DNA of 64,000 bases from Enterococcus_D entomosocium (GCF_030441895.1 NZ_JARJAS010000003.1), one strand, 5' to 3'; counted from the first letter of the stretch, positions 8,587-16,958 are shown. Notes: a model not told the origin generated them from the letters alone. Numbers and translations are program-made.

Positions 8587-10914
8587 CTAAAAAGTGATTT
8601 TGATTTGTTCTTCAAGCAGATAAACCTTATCAAAAGCGATAAACTCAATCGCTTGCTCCCCATGGTTGGTGACCGTAAAACCTTCCTGTGTGACCTCAAT
8701 CTTTAATGGCTGTTGGTGCCACATAATACCAAATTCAAGTGCTTCCCAAGCCTTTGGTAAATGTGGTTCGATTCTTAACTGGCCGTCTAAACAACGGACA
8801 CCACCATAGCCGAAGACCGTCATTTGCCAAATACCGCCGAGTGATGCTGCATGAATCCCTTCATTGGAAGACAGCATATTTTCTCCCATATCAATGTTGA
8901 TTGCTTGTTGAAACAAATCATAAGAAAGTGCTATTTCCCCTAAATCAGCAGCGAGGATGGCATGTGTCGATAAGGATAAGGAAGAATCATGCAACGTTTT
9001 CGGCTCATAGTAATCCCAATTCAACCGTTTCTCTTCTTTTGGAAAAAGGTTCTCAAATAAGAACAAGAGCAAAAGAACATCCGCTTGTTTCGAAACTTGC
9101 ATCTCGTTGACCTGTTCTAAGTTATACTCATGGAACAGTGTGCCTACTTGCGAATCATTTTTATATTTCGTGAGATCGATCTCTTTTTTCGTCAAATAGG
9201 TATCGTCTTGCGGGATGATTCCCGCTTCATTCGGTTGCGGTAAATAAATAGCAGCTACTTTTGCTTGCCATTCTTGATAAGCTTCATTTAATGGTAATTT
9301 TTCAGCTAGTTTCGTAAATTGTTCTGGCTGGTTCTTTTTCAACTCTTCATACAATGAAATAGCTAATTGAATGTTCCAGTGCGCAGTATGATTCGTGAAA
9401 GCATTATTATCGACATGCTCCTTATATTCATCTGGTCCGACAACGTCTAAAATTTCAAAGCGCTGGTTTTCTTCGGACCACTCTAAACGACTCGCCCAGA
9501 AGATCGCTGTATCAAAAATCACTTCATAGCCTTTTTCCCATGCAAATTGTTGATCATTCGTTACATCAATAAATTGTTTGATGCCGTAGGTGACATCGCT
9601 GGTAATATGCTGTTCAATAAATCCTGACCAAATTTTCGTTGGTAAGCCCGTAAGGATATCCGCAGCGCCCCAAACTGGCGTAGTCTCACCATCTTCAGGC
9701 CAAGCAGCTTCCCACGGAAATTGGGCGCCTTGATAGCCGTTATCAGTAGCTTTTTTATGGGCACCAGCCAAACCTAAATAGCGATAAGTCACTAATTTTT
9801 TGGCGATTTCTGGGTGTGTGAAGGTAAAATATGGCAGCATAAAAATCTCTGTATCCCAAAAGGTATGTCCTTTGTACCCTTCCCCAGATAGGCCTTTGGC
9901 ACCTATGTTCATGCGTTCGTCATGGGCTGGTGTCATCACATGTAGATGATATTTTGCAAAATGAATCGCTAATTGATCTAGTGTGTTCTCTGTCTTGATT
10001 TTGATTGGAAAGACGGACCAGACTTCTTTGTCCCATGCCGTTGCTGAAGCTTTTGCTAATTCCTGATAGCCGTTTTTGCGAATCTCTTTCAGCTCTTCAA
10101 GGGCAATCTTCTTCAAATCTTGTGGTGTCTTTCCTAAATGCTCTTTATCGATCGTGGTATAAACAGAAGAAAACTTCTCAAGCTTCAACGTCTCATTAGG
10201 TGCCAAGGTTTGCCAGTAACGATTGTAGATTTTCCGTCTTCCCATCTCGATCCGCTTCTTGGTTCCATCATAGCAATCTTCTGTTTTTTCTAGATTATGT
10301 GCTGTCGAAAGAACAAAGGCGATCTTAGATTGAGTGGTCTTTGGCATCATTTGTAAGAAACGATTTTCTGTTAATGATTTGTCACCTTCAGTAAAATGCT
10401 GTGAGCCGCTATTTGTCTTTTGTCCGTCAATACCAGAAATAATTTCCAACGTGACTTCTTTTCCTAAATTTTCGACCAGCACTTGTTGCGCAAACACATG
10501 CTTTTGGGCAAAGGAAACACATCGCTTAAAGGTCAGTTCGACATTAATCTGACCATGTTTCCATTGAAAGGAGCGCGTGAGTTCCCCAGTTCTCAAATTT
10601 AAGACACGTGAATAGTTTGAATATTTGCCTTTTGATAAATCTAATCGTTCGCCATCAAAAAGGAGCTCCATTCCAATCATATCCGGCACATTAGGAAGCT
10701 CAGTCACTTCATTTTCGTCGAATTTATTAAAGGTTCCTGCAACAAAAAGATTACGCGTTTCGCCAACATATTTCTCTTCTGTCACAGAGCGCATCCCCAG
10801 ATACCCGTTGCCCAAACACATGATGGCTTCTGCTTTGCCTAACCATTTTGTATCAAAGGTCTTTTCCGTAATTTTCCAAGGGTCTTCTTTTAAATACTGC
10901 ATCGCTGTCTCCAT
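8587..10914 (-). CDS. Glycoside hydrolase family 65 phosphorylase (maltose/kojibiose/nigerose-phosphorylase type)
   Basis: A 775-residue GH65 enzyme of full family length. Glu496 in VVGPDEYKEH is the expected general acid, and FWDTEIFMLP and KQADVLLLL are further family motifs. The loop 401-430 (WEAAWPEDGETTPVWGAAD...) resembles GH65 members acting on kojibiose, nigerose or longer alpha-glucans more than strict trehalose enzymes, but this is a weak reading. The product should be beta-glucose 1-phosphate; a beta-phosphoglucomutase is not next to it. The first ATG has AGGAGG 6 bases upstream. It heads the ABC/GH65 block and is cytoplasmic. Confidence 0.9.
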   Translation of the reverse strand: METAMQYLKEDPWKITEKTFDTKWLGKAEAIMCLGNGYLGMRSVTEEKYVGETRNLFVAGTFNKFDENEVTELPNVPDMIGMELLFDGERLDLSKGKYSNYSRVLNLRTGELTRSFQWKHGQINVELTFKRCVSFAQKHVFAQQVLVENLGKEVTLEIISGIDGQKTNSGSQHFTEGDKSLTENRFLQMMPKTTQSKIAFVLSTAHNLEKTEDCYDGTKKRIEMGRRKIYNRYWQTLAPNETLKLEKFSSVYTTIDKEHLGKTPQDLKKIALEELKEIRKNGYQELAKASATAWDKEVWSVFPIKIKTENTLDQLAIHFAKYHLHVMTPAHDERMNIGAKGLSGEGYKGHTFWDTEIFMLPYFTFTHPEIAKKLVTYRYLGLAGAHKKATDNGYQGAQFPWEAAWPEDGETTPVWGAADILTGLPTKIWSGFIEQHITSDVTYGIKQFIDVTNDQQFAWEKGYEVIFDTAIFWASRLEWSEENQRFEILDVVGPDEYKEHVDNNAFTNHTAHWNIQLAISLYEELKKNQPEQFTKLAEKLPLNEAYQEWQAKVAAIYLPQPNEAGIIPQDDTYLTKKEIDLTKYKNDSQVGTLFHEYNLEQVNEMQVSKQADVLLLLFLFENLFPKEEKRLNWDYYEPKTLHDSSLSLSTHAILAADLGEIALSYDLFQQAINIDMGENMLSSNEGIHAASLGGIWQMTVFGYGGVRCLDGQLRIEPHLPKAWEALEFGIMWHQQPLKIEVTQEGFTVTNHGEQAIEFIAFDKVYLLEEQIKITF

Positions 10915-10935
10915 TTTTTCCTCCTACTTCTTCAG

Positions 10936-10945
10936 AAAACGTTTT
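10936..10945. promoter_or_regulatory. Probable LacI-family operator before the GH65 operon
   Basis: AAAACGTTTT (minus strand context CTAAAACGTTTTCT) lies between a possible promoter (TTGTTT, then TATAAA) and the AGGAGG of the GH65 gene. It shares 12 of 14 bases with the perfect palindrome at 11781-11794. The likely ligand is the LacI protein encoded at 2343-3368; CcpA binding is an alternative. Confidence 0.5.
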
Positions 10946-10964
10946 AGTTTCTTTCAAAAATTTT

Positions 10965-11258
10965 TTATTTATAAAAATAGTTATTGGACCGAAACAAAAG
11001 TACAATCAAGCCCATGAAATAACTACCAATTACTAGGACAATTGCTGCGTTAAGAAACACCCATCCTACGATCAAGTGGAGTGGCGCATAGTAAGCATAA
11101 TCTCTAATTATTTTTGCGGCTTGGTATTCGTTTCGCCACTTCCAAGCAATAAGACTAGCACTAGCCCAAGCAAAAATAACTAACAAAAGTAGCGCTTGTG
11201 TATTGATCTCCAATAAAGGATTCTCTGTTAACAACTCATCGAAGGAGGTTTCGTTCAT
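10965..11258 (-). CDS. Small membrane protein of unknown function
   Basis: A 97-residue protein I do not recognise. It has an acidic, soluble start (NETSFDELLTENP), then two or three hydrophobic helices (about 22-39, 56-72 and 72-88) and a short polar end. Its start overlaps the end of the RDD gene by 23 bp, which suggests translational coupling and a joint membrane function. It ends 50 bp before the first GH65 gene and may be cotranscribed with it. Confidence 0.65.
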   Translation of the reverse strand: MNETSFDELLTENPLLEINTQALLLLVIFAWASASLIAWKWRNEYQAAKIIRDYAYYAPLHLIVGWVFLNAAIVLVIGSYFMGLIVLLFRSNNYFYK

Positions 11259-11649
11259 ACTGATTATTCCCCTGTTTCTTATTGAACCCCACTACACTTT
11301 GTCCTAAAATGTCGTGTAACGTTTTTTTCGTACCTAGATAGAGGAAGAAAGAACCAGTGAAAAACAACCAACCGATCATTGGTAAAAAGTAGAGCAATTT
11401 TGCTACTTCCCTCATTCCTACAGTTAATAAATTACGTTGATTCGTAAAAACAACGAGTTTCGCAAAATGTTTGCCAATCGTTTTCCCCTCAAAACTACTC
11501 AAACAAATCATGTTGTAGACCACAAAGAGAAGTTGTGGCAAGACAATCGTTACTCCAGCAGGTACCATTAGGAGATAGCTAAGCATGGTACTTGGTAAAA
11601 AAATGATCATGCAATCAATCAAAAATGCTAGCAATCTTAGTAACAGCAT
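11236..11649 (-). CDS. RDD family membrane protein
   Basis: A 137-residue protein with the RDD (PF06271) pattern: Arg and Asp in the first helix (LLRLLAFLIDCMII), a second helix, then GKTIGKHFAKL after it and a third helix near 95-113. RDD proteins are small membrane proteins of uncertain role, in some cases linked to ion exchange. It is the first gene after the promoter at 11691-11719, has GGGGG as ribosome-binding site, and overlaps the small membrane gene. Confidence 0.8.
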   Translation of the reverse strand: MLLLRLLAFLIDCMIIFLPSTMLSYLLMVPAGVTIVLPQLLFVVYNMICLSSFEGKTIGKHFAKLVVFTNQRNLLTVGMREVAKLLYFLPMIGWLFFTGSFFLYLGTKKTLHDILGQSVVGFNKKQGNNQYERNLLR

Positions 11650-11666
11650 ATTTGTCCCCCTTTTTT

Positions 11667-11680
11667 CGAAAACCTTTTCG
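11667..11680. promoter_or_regulatory. Inverted repeat in the RDD gene leader
   Basis: CGAAAA-CC-TTTTCG lies between the -10 box and the RDD start, a usual repressor position. The centre CC differs from the CG of the AAAACGTTTT operators nearby, so it may be a weaker LacI site or unrelated. Confidence 0.35.
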
Positions 11681-11690
11681 TTACATCCAC

Positions 11691-11728
11691 ATATTACCAG
11701 ACATCTTTTCTCTATTCAAGCGTTTTCA
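11691..11728 (-). promoter_or_regulatory. Sigma-A promoter with overlapping cre, upstream of the RDD gene
   Basis: On the minus strand TTGAAT (11714-11719), 17 bp and TAATAT (11691-11696) form a good promoter. The cre-like sequence TGAAAACGCTTGAA (11715-11728) matches 12 of 14 positions of TGWAANCGNTNWCA and overlaps the -35 box, so CcpA binding should block transcription. It may drive RDD, the small membrane gene and the whole GH65/ABC operon. Confidence 0.65.
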
Positions 11729-11780
11729 TAAAAAATAATGTTTATTTTTTCCGATTTCCTAATGGAAAATCGCGTAAATA

Positions 11781-11794
11781 CTAAAACGTTTTAG
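11781..11794. promoter_or_regulatory. Perfect 14-bp palindrome CTAAAACGTTTTAG, probable LacI operator
   Basis: The palindrome lies in the divergent region between the RDD operon (minus) and the amidohydrolase gene (plus). It is the best match to the half operator at 10936-10945, about 850 bp away, a spacing that could allow looping. The likely binder is the LacI protein of 2343-3368. Confidence 0.55.
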
Positions 11795-11822
11795 ATTGTC
11801 TGTTTTTTTGCAAGCGATTTGG

Positions 11823-11851
11823 TTGGGAACCAGCTTTACTTGTGATACCAT
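11823..11851 (+). promoter_or_regulatory. Promoter of the amidohydrolase gene
   Basis: TTGGGA (11823-11828), 17 bp and TACCAT (11846-11851) precede the TTG start at 11879 by 27 bp. The boxes are moderate. Confidence 0.5.
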
Positions 11852-11878
11852 GAAGCAAATACGAAAGAAGGCGATTTC

Positions 11879-13093
11879 TTGGATTTATGGCTTACAAATG
11901 TACAACTTGAGACGAGTTATTTAAAAGAAGGCGATTGGTCTTATGGAACCAAAACAGAAAATACAGCAATCGGGATCAATGATGGAAAAATAGCGGAGAT
12001 CGTGCCGATGACCGAATGGCAGGCATCAAGCGAAGCGACGATCATTGATGGGGGAAATCAGTTATTGTTGCCAGGATTGATCGAAAAACATTGTCATTTG
12101 GACAAAAGTAAATTAGGTACTCCTTGGCGTCCAGTAACGCCGGCAGCTAGCTTGGTGGAACGATTTGAAACTGAGATTCCCCAATTAGATGCCTTGCCGT
12201 TATCGATCAAAGAACGCGGACAAGCGCTGATCGATTTAGAACTGCCTCATGGTGCGGTGATGTTCCGCTCACATATTGATATTGAACCAATGACTCAGCT
12301 GCGTTATTTTGATGCGATTACCGAATTAGTTGCCGAACAACCTTTTGGCTCGGAGTTGGTCTTATTCCCACAACATGGCTTATTGCGCTCAAATGCTGCT
12401 TCTTTGATTGAAGAAGCCTTAGCAACGGGCAAAGCATCTTTTATTGGCGGTGTTGATCCTTATATACTCGATCAAGATTACCAGGCTTCCTTACGGACAA
12501 CTTTTGAACTTGCTCAAAAAGGACATGTCGGGATTGACCTCCATCTTCACGATCGGCAAGAAGCTGGCAGAGCGACCGTCAAAGAAATGATTCGTTTGAC
12601 GAAGGAATTCAATATGCAAGGAAATGTGGCGATCAGTCACGCCTTTGGTCTAAATGACTTTGAAGGCACAGAACGCAAAGAAGTCTTTCAAGCCTTAGCA
12701 GATTTAGAGATCCACATCATTTCAAGTATTCCCATCAGCCCTGGCACGATTCCACCGCTTAAGGAATTGCAAAGCTATGGCGTTGCTGTTCATATTGGTT
12801 GCGACAACGTCTATGATTCTTGGTCTTCTCTAGGAGATGGTTCTTTACAAGAAAAACTGGCCCGCTATTTAGAGATTTTTGCCGTCAAAAGTCAGGAAGA
12901 CTTGACGCAAGCATTAGGTTTAGTCACGGATGGCAAAGTCCCGTTGGATAAAAACGGTGTGCAGCAATGGCCTAAGGTTGGTGATTCGGCTGATTTCTTA
13001 CTGACACCAGCTACTTGTACGGCAGAATTCGTTGCCCGTAAAGGCTTCGTCAGCAAAAGCTTTTATCAAGGAACAGTTGTTTTCACCGCATAA
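11879..13093 (+). CDS. Cytosine-deaminase-like amidohydrolase
   Basis: A 404-residue metal-dependent amidohydrolase. Visible motifs are HCHLDKS (about 70-76, metal His pair), DLHLHDR (about 221-227), SHAFG (about 254-258) and GCDNVYDSWSSLGDGS (about 307-322, the catalytic Asp region), as in cytosine deaminase and related deaminases. The substrate is probably a cyclic amidine or imide but may not be cytosine. It starts at TTG 11879 with AGAAGG 8 bases upstream; the first ATG nearby is out of frame. It is monocistronic and convergent with the ribokinase operon. A base-salvage role would fit the nucleoside operon next door. Confidence 0.8.
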   Translation: MDLWLTNVQLETSYLKEGDWSYGTKTENTAIGINDGKIAEIVPMTEWQASSEATIIDGGNQLLLPGLIEKHCHLDKSKLGTPWRPVTPAASLVERFETEIPQLDALPLSIKERGQALIDLELPHGAVMFRSHIDIEPMTQLRYFDAITELVAEQPFGSELVLFPQHGLLRSNAASLIEEALATGKASFIGGVDPYILDQDYQASLRTTFELAQKGHVGIDLHLHDRQEAGRATVKEMIRLTKEFNMQGNVAISHAFGLNDFEGTERKEVFQALADLEIHIISSIPISPGTIPPLKELQSYGVAVHIGCDNVYDSWSSLGDGSLQEKLARYLEIFAVKSQEDLTQALGLVTDGKVPLDKNGVQQWPKVGDSADFLLTPATCTAEFVARKGFVSKSFYQGTVVFTA

Positions 13094-13106
13094 ATCTTAC
13101 CTATAT

Positions 13107-13150
13107 AAAAGGCATCTGCGCTTCTTTTTAGAGGCGCAGATGCCTTTTTT
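13107..13150. terminator. Terminator between amidohydrolase and ribokinase
   Basis: AAAAGGCATCTGCGC pairs with GCGCAGATGCCTTTTTT across a 12-base loop. The plus strand has a T6 run; the minus strand ends in TTTT. It serves the amidohydrolase and probably also the convergent ribokinase operon. Confidence 0.88.
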
Positions 13151-13184
13151 CAGGAATAGTCGTTTGCTAATTGTACATAGCCTT

Positions 13185-14114
13185 TCAGGTAAATGAATCA
13201 ACCTGCTGCTTCATAAACTCTTCTATTTCACTTCTTAGTGGCATTCCTGTTTGAGCCCCCAGCTTTTGAACGGACAGACTAGCTCCATTATTCGCCATAG
13301 AAACGGCTTCATAAAAATCGGCTCCTTCCCCTAAAGCTGCTGCCAAGATGCCATTAAAGGTATCCCCTGCACCGGTAGTGTCTACAACTGAAACTTTGTT
13401 CGATGGAATCGTCACAACTTGTGACTTTTCTACAAATGTTACCCCTTTGCTTCCTCGTGTGACAACGATTCGCGTGGCATATTTTTTTTGCCAATCAGCA
13501 ATGACCTGCTCAATTTCGTCTTCCAAAATGGCCTCTTTACCGATCAAAGCGGCAAATTCCGTTTCATTTGGTGTCAAAATATCAATATACGGCAGGAGTT
13601 CCGGTACGATTTCATTGTAAGGAGCAGGATTCAAAATCGTTAGAACTCCTTTTTTCTTGGCAAGAATCAATGCTTGTTTGATTGTTTCCACAGGAATTTC
13701 CAGTTGAGTAAGTAAGATATCCCCTTGTGAAAGTTCACTGATTGTTTGCTGAACGTAGGCTTCATCGATCAGTCCATTCGCACCGGGGACGACAGTGATA
13801 CAATTATCCTCTGCTAATTTAAAAATACTCGCAATTCCTGTGAACATATTTTTTTCACGGGAAACAGCCGATAAATCGAGAGCTTCTCTGCTGAGGTGCT
13901 GAAGAACCTTTTCCCCAAAAGTATCTTCCCCGATTTTCCCTAAAAATTTTGTTGATGCACCGTAACGAGAAGCTGCCACTGCTTGATTTGCTCCTTTGCC
14001 CCCGACAAAATAATCAATTTGCTCCCCAATGATCGTTTCGCCGATCCTCGGCATTCGTGTTGTCGTGATCACGATATCCATGTTCACACTACCTAAAATC
14101 GTTATCTTACTCAA
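13185..14114 (-). CDS. rbsK: Ribokinase
   Basis: A 309-residue PfkB-family ribokinase that phosphorylates ribose to ribose 5-phosphate. It shows the N-terminal GSVNMDIV, the sugar-binding GGKGANQAVAASRYG (about 39-53) and the C-terminal anion-hole and catalytic motif DTTGAGDTFNG (about 247-257). The open frame extends upstream to 14186 but would overlap the GNAT gene by 68 bp. TTG 14114 is the likely start: it has AGGTGA just upstream, made of the GNAT stop region, and begins directly before the ITILGSVNMD strand. It is the last gene of the nucleoside/ribose operon. Confidence 0.92.
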   Translation of the reverse strand: MSKITILGSVNMDIVITTTRMPRIGETIIGEQIDYFVGGKGANQAVAASRYGASTKFLGKIGEDTFGEKVLQHLSREALDLSAVSREKNMFTGIASIFKLAEDNCITVVPGANGLIDEAYVQQTISELSQGDILLTQLEIPVETIKQALILAKKKGVLTILNPAPYNEIVPELLPYIDILTPNETEFAALIGKEAILEDEIEQVIADWQKKYATRIVVTRGSKGVTFVEKSQVVTIPSNKVSVVDTTGAGDTFNGILAAALGEGADFYEAVSMANNGASLSVQKLGAQTGMPLRSEIEEFMKQQVDSFT

Positions 14115-14118
14115 AAAA

Positions 14119-14613
14119 TCACCTATTTCTCTTGAATATATAAAAAGGACCAAAGGCTTCCCGACCCTCAATGGTCGTTTCACCAACCTTTAAAAACCCT
14201 GTTTTTACAAATAATCGCTGCATGGGCAGATTGGTATGATTTGTGATTGAAAGAAGTGTTTCCCCTTCATCACACTGTTGTTCCAAACAGCTTCTGATCC
14301 ACTGGCGGCCAAAGCCTTGCCCCGCTTGAGATGGTCTCGCAACGAGTCGCTGAATCGTTCTTATCCCATGATATTCTTTGCTACAATTTGACAATGAGTC
14401 AACTGACAAAACACCGACACTTACAATGTTTTTATTTTCATCCTTCAACACCAACAGTTCCTTTTTCTCGATATCCTTCGCTAAGATTTCTAGGGAGGGA
14501 TAAGTATCAGTCCACTGGTAGATTTTCCTTCTATTCATCTGCTGCTTTGCTTCGATGAACAGTTGAAAAATCTCTGCTAATTCTTGCCGTGACGCCCTTT
14601 GTAGTTCATTCAT
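14119..14613 (-). CDS. GNAT-family N-acetyltransferase
   Basis: A 164-residue acyl-CoA-dependent acetyltransferase. The acetyl-CoA loop is in VARPSQAGQGFGRQWI (about 91-106), with a preceding beta-strand pair and the C-terminal NLPMQRLFVKTGF segment typical of GNAT motif B. The acceptor is unknown. It lies 4 bp after the carrier gene and 4 bp before ribokinase, so it is cotranscribed, though its link to nucleoside use is unclear. Confidence 0.85.
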   Translation of the reverse strand: MNELQRASRQELAEIFQLFIEAKQQMNRRKIYQWTDTYPSLEILAKDIEKKELLVLKDENKNIVSVGVLSVDSLSNCSKEYHGIRTIQRLVARPSQAGQGFGRQWIRSCLEQQCDEGETLLSITNHTNLPMQRLFVKTGFLKVGETTIEGREAFGPFYIFKRNR

Positions 14614-14617
14614 GACT

Positions 14618-15988
14618 CTAGTAAGGGAGCAATACCAACGACAAAATGACCACTGCTATAATCCCAACGATCGTTGGAACGCTGGTTCGTTTCAGTAACC
14701 GAACAGGGCTGACGTCGATTGAAGAAGACACAATCATAATTACAGCGGCAACTGGTGAGATCGTTCTGCCAAGATTGGCGATCATCTGCATTGGCAAGGC
14801 GATCAAAATCCCGTCAATTCCCGCTTTAGCGGCAATATCGGGAATCAGTTCAATCACAGCGTAAAACATCGCCAATCCTCCGCCACTCAAAATACCGAAC
14901 AATGCGGTTGCGCCGCTGAATATCAATGCCGTTAACACGCCAGCAGATTGAGAATTTTCTACCGCACTCATTAGTGAATCAATCACTCCTAAGCTTTGGA
15001 TAGCTGTGGTAAATAATGATCCACCCACAACCAACATGACTACTTGACTAAACCCTTGTCCCATTCCTTTGAATAGTTCCACTGCACTTTCTTGCGCGAT
15101 TTTGAAAGATTTCTTTCTCAAACATTCAATCAGTAATGCGACAAAAAAGGAAATCATCGTTAGGACGAAAATATCCATTGTTACACCTTCTTTGAATATA
15201 CCGATTATACCAACGATAATGATCAACACCAAAGGCAGGAGTGGTAAAATTGCATAAAATCCAGGAACAGCCGTTTCTTCTGACTTACTTTCAATTTCTT
15301 TTAGTTCTACAAAGGCATCTTTGCCTTCTTTTTTATCACAATACGTTTGCCAAAAGTAATGAACAATGGCCATGATCAGCAATGTTGGGATGGAAATTTT
15401 CGCATGGTACAGAACATAAGTTAAGATGTTGTAATTCAATGTCTGAGCCGCAATCACATTATCCGCACCTAATGGCGTCGGCATGATCGTGGCAGTCATT
15501 GCGATAACACCGGCTGCTGTTAAGGAAGAGATACCAATCCCTTGAAGCAGTGGATAAAGGATTGCCATCAAAATTATTGCCAAACTAGATGCACTTGGGA
15601 CGACTAATGACATCAAATTCCCTAATAAGAAAACGATCGGAATAAATAATGCCTTAGACTTGATTTTGGTCATTGGCTGAACCAGGATATTGACAGCTTT
15701 TTGATTGGCACCAATGAGATTCATATAACCTGAATATCCGAATAAGATCATGATCACTAGACCAGCAGAACTTACTTGAGAGATGATCGTATCTTTAAGC
15801 TTTAAAAAAATATCGAATAAGGCCAAGCCAGTCCCTTCGCCTTCTGGGTAAAGCGGATTTCCTAAAGCAACGGATGCACAAAGCAAGACAAGTGCCCCAA
15901 TAATCAAAATCAATGCTGGATTATAACTCTTAATAATAAAATATCCGACGATCCCCAAAACAACGAGTACTAAAATCGCTTCTATCAT
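14618..15988 (-). CDS. DcuC-family (C4-dicarboxylate carrier-like) membrane transporter
   Basis: A 456-residue integral membrane protein with about 12 hydrophobic helices and the family pattern ILFGYSGYMNLIGANQKAV plus PSASSLAIILMAILYP and MPTPLGADNVIAA. By family it is an anaerobic C4-dicarboxylate carrier (PF03606), yet it sits between a nucleoside hydrolase and a ribokinase under a LacI/RbsR-type regulator. That context suggests uptake of nucleosides or ribose rather than dicarboxylates (inference). It begins 12 bp after the hydrolase gene. Confidence 0.85.
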   Translation of the reverse strand: MIEAILVLVVLGIVGYFIIKSYNPALILIIGALVLLCASVALGNPLYPEGEGTGLALFDIFLKLKDTIISQVSSAGLVIMILFGYSGYMNLIGANQKAVNILVQPMTKIKSKALFIPIVFLLGNLMSLVVPSASSLAIILMAILYPLLQGIGISSLTAAGVIAMTATIMPTPLGADNVIAAQTLNYNILTYVLYHAKISIPTLLIMAIVHYFWQTYCDKKEGKDAFVELKEIESKSEETAVPGFYAILPLLPLVLIIIVGIIGIFKEGVTMDIFVLTMISFFVALLIECLRKKSFKIAQESAVELFKGMGQGFSQVVMLVVGGSLFTTAIQSLGVIDSLMSAVENSQSAGVLTALIFSGATALFGILSGGGLAMFYAVIELIPDIAAKAGIDGILIALPMQMIANLGRTISPVAAVIMIVSSSIDVSPVRLLKRTSVPTIVGIIAVVILSLVLLPY

Positions 15989-16000
15989 TTCTTTCCCCTC

Positions 16001-16921
16001 CTATTTACACTTGCTGATTGCCTGTAAAAACCATTCTTTAAAGAGCGCTTCATCGATATCGACACAAACACGGCAATTGTTTTTCTGCTTCAGACGATTG
16101 TTGAGATCGACAATTGTAGCACCTGCTGTGTAGGCTCCTTGTGTTTCGATCGCAACAAAAGTCTCTTGAACAGTGAACATCTCTGGACACAAAAGATAAG
16201 CGATCGCACAACTGTCATACATTTTCAGCCCCGTGCCAAAACTGCCACCACGGTATTTTTTGAATAATTGAACCATCATATCTCCGGTTTGATTCATTTC
16301 TTTGATTTTTGCGCTGTCTTCTGGGTAAACAAGCGCTTTTGCGCCCACATCTAATGGTGCTACAGAAAGTGGTAAGCCGCTCTCAAAAACAATCGTTGCA
16401 GCCTCGGGGTCAATCGCAATATTGAACTCTGACAATACACCAAAGTTTCCTCTGCCTAAGGCTCCGCCCATTAAAACGATCTCATCGATTTTTTCTTTGA
16501 CTTCTGGATAAATCTTAAGCAAAAGAGCAATATTCGTTAGAGGACCTAATGCGACAATTGTGATTTTTTCTTTATTCTTTTTGATCGTTTGATACATCGT
16601 TTCCACAGCTGAAGTTTCCAGCAGCAATGAACGATCTGGTTCTGGAAATGAATAGCCGGCCATTCCTGTGACCCCATGAACATCGCTGGCATCTTTGACT
16701 GCTCGCGTTAGTGGCTGAGATGCACCTTGTGCTGCTGGAATCGACAAATCCCAAAAGGAAAGCAGTTTCAGTAAATTATTGGTGACATGTTCAATACCGA
16801 CATTTCCGGCCACTGTCGTGATCAACTTGACCTCCAAGCCTTCACTAAATAGAGCAATTCCCAACGCAACTGCATCATCGATCCCCGGATCCGTATCAAT
16901 AATGACTTCTTTTTTTGACAT
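16001..16921 (-). CDS. rihC: RihC-like ribonucleoside hydrolase with substituted active-site His
   Basis: A 306-residue inosine/uridine-preferring nucleoside hydrolase, cutting nucleosides to base and ribose. The metal site DTDPGIDD (9-16), TTVAGN (35-40), GPLTNIALLL and the EFNIAIDPEAA stretch are intact and align closely with E. coli RihC. At residues 232-239 it reads LKMYDSCA where RihC has MHDLCA, so the leaving-group His is Tyr235; Asp236 is kept. Start ATG 16921 (before SKKEVIIDTDPG) has AGAGGAG upstream; an earlier ATG at 16981 would run through the operators and is rejected. First gene of the nucleoside operon. Confidence 0.88.
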   Translation of the reverse strand: MSKKEVIIDTDPGIDDAVALGIALFSEGLEVKLITTVAGNVGIEHVTNNLLKLLSFWDLSIPAAQGASQPLTRAVKDASDVHGVTGMAGYSFPEPDRSLLLETSAVETMYQTIKKNKEKITIVALGPLTNIALLLKIYPEVKEKIDEIVLMGGALGRGNFGVLSEFNIAIDPEAATIVFESGLPLSVAPLDVGAKALVYPEDSAKIKEMNQTGDMMVQLFKKYRGGSFGTGLKMYDSCAIAYLLCPEMFTVQETFVAIETQGAYTAGATIVDLNNRLKQKNNCRVCVDIDEALFKEWFLQAISKCK

Positions 16922-16942
16922 ACGTATTCTCCTCTCACCTTT

Positions 16943-16958
16943 GATAAAACGTTTTATC
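16943..16958. promoter_or_regulatory. Perfect 16-bp LacI/RbsR operator GATAAAACGTTTTATC
   Basis: A perfect palindrome with central CG lies 21 bp before the nucleoside hydrolase start and after the promoter. It pairs with a near-identical site at 16984-16999, centres 41 bp apart (about four helical turns). The binder should be the LacI-family protein encoded directly upstream. Confidence 0.75.
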
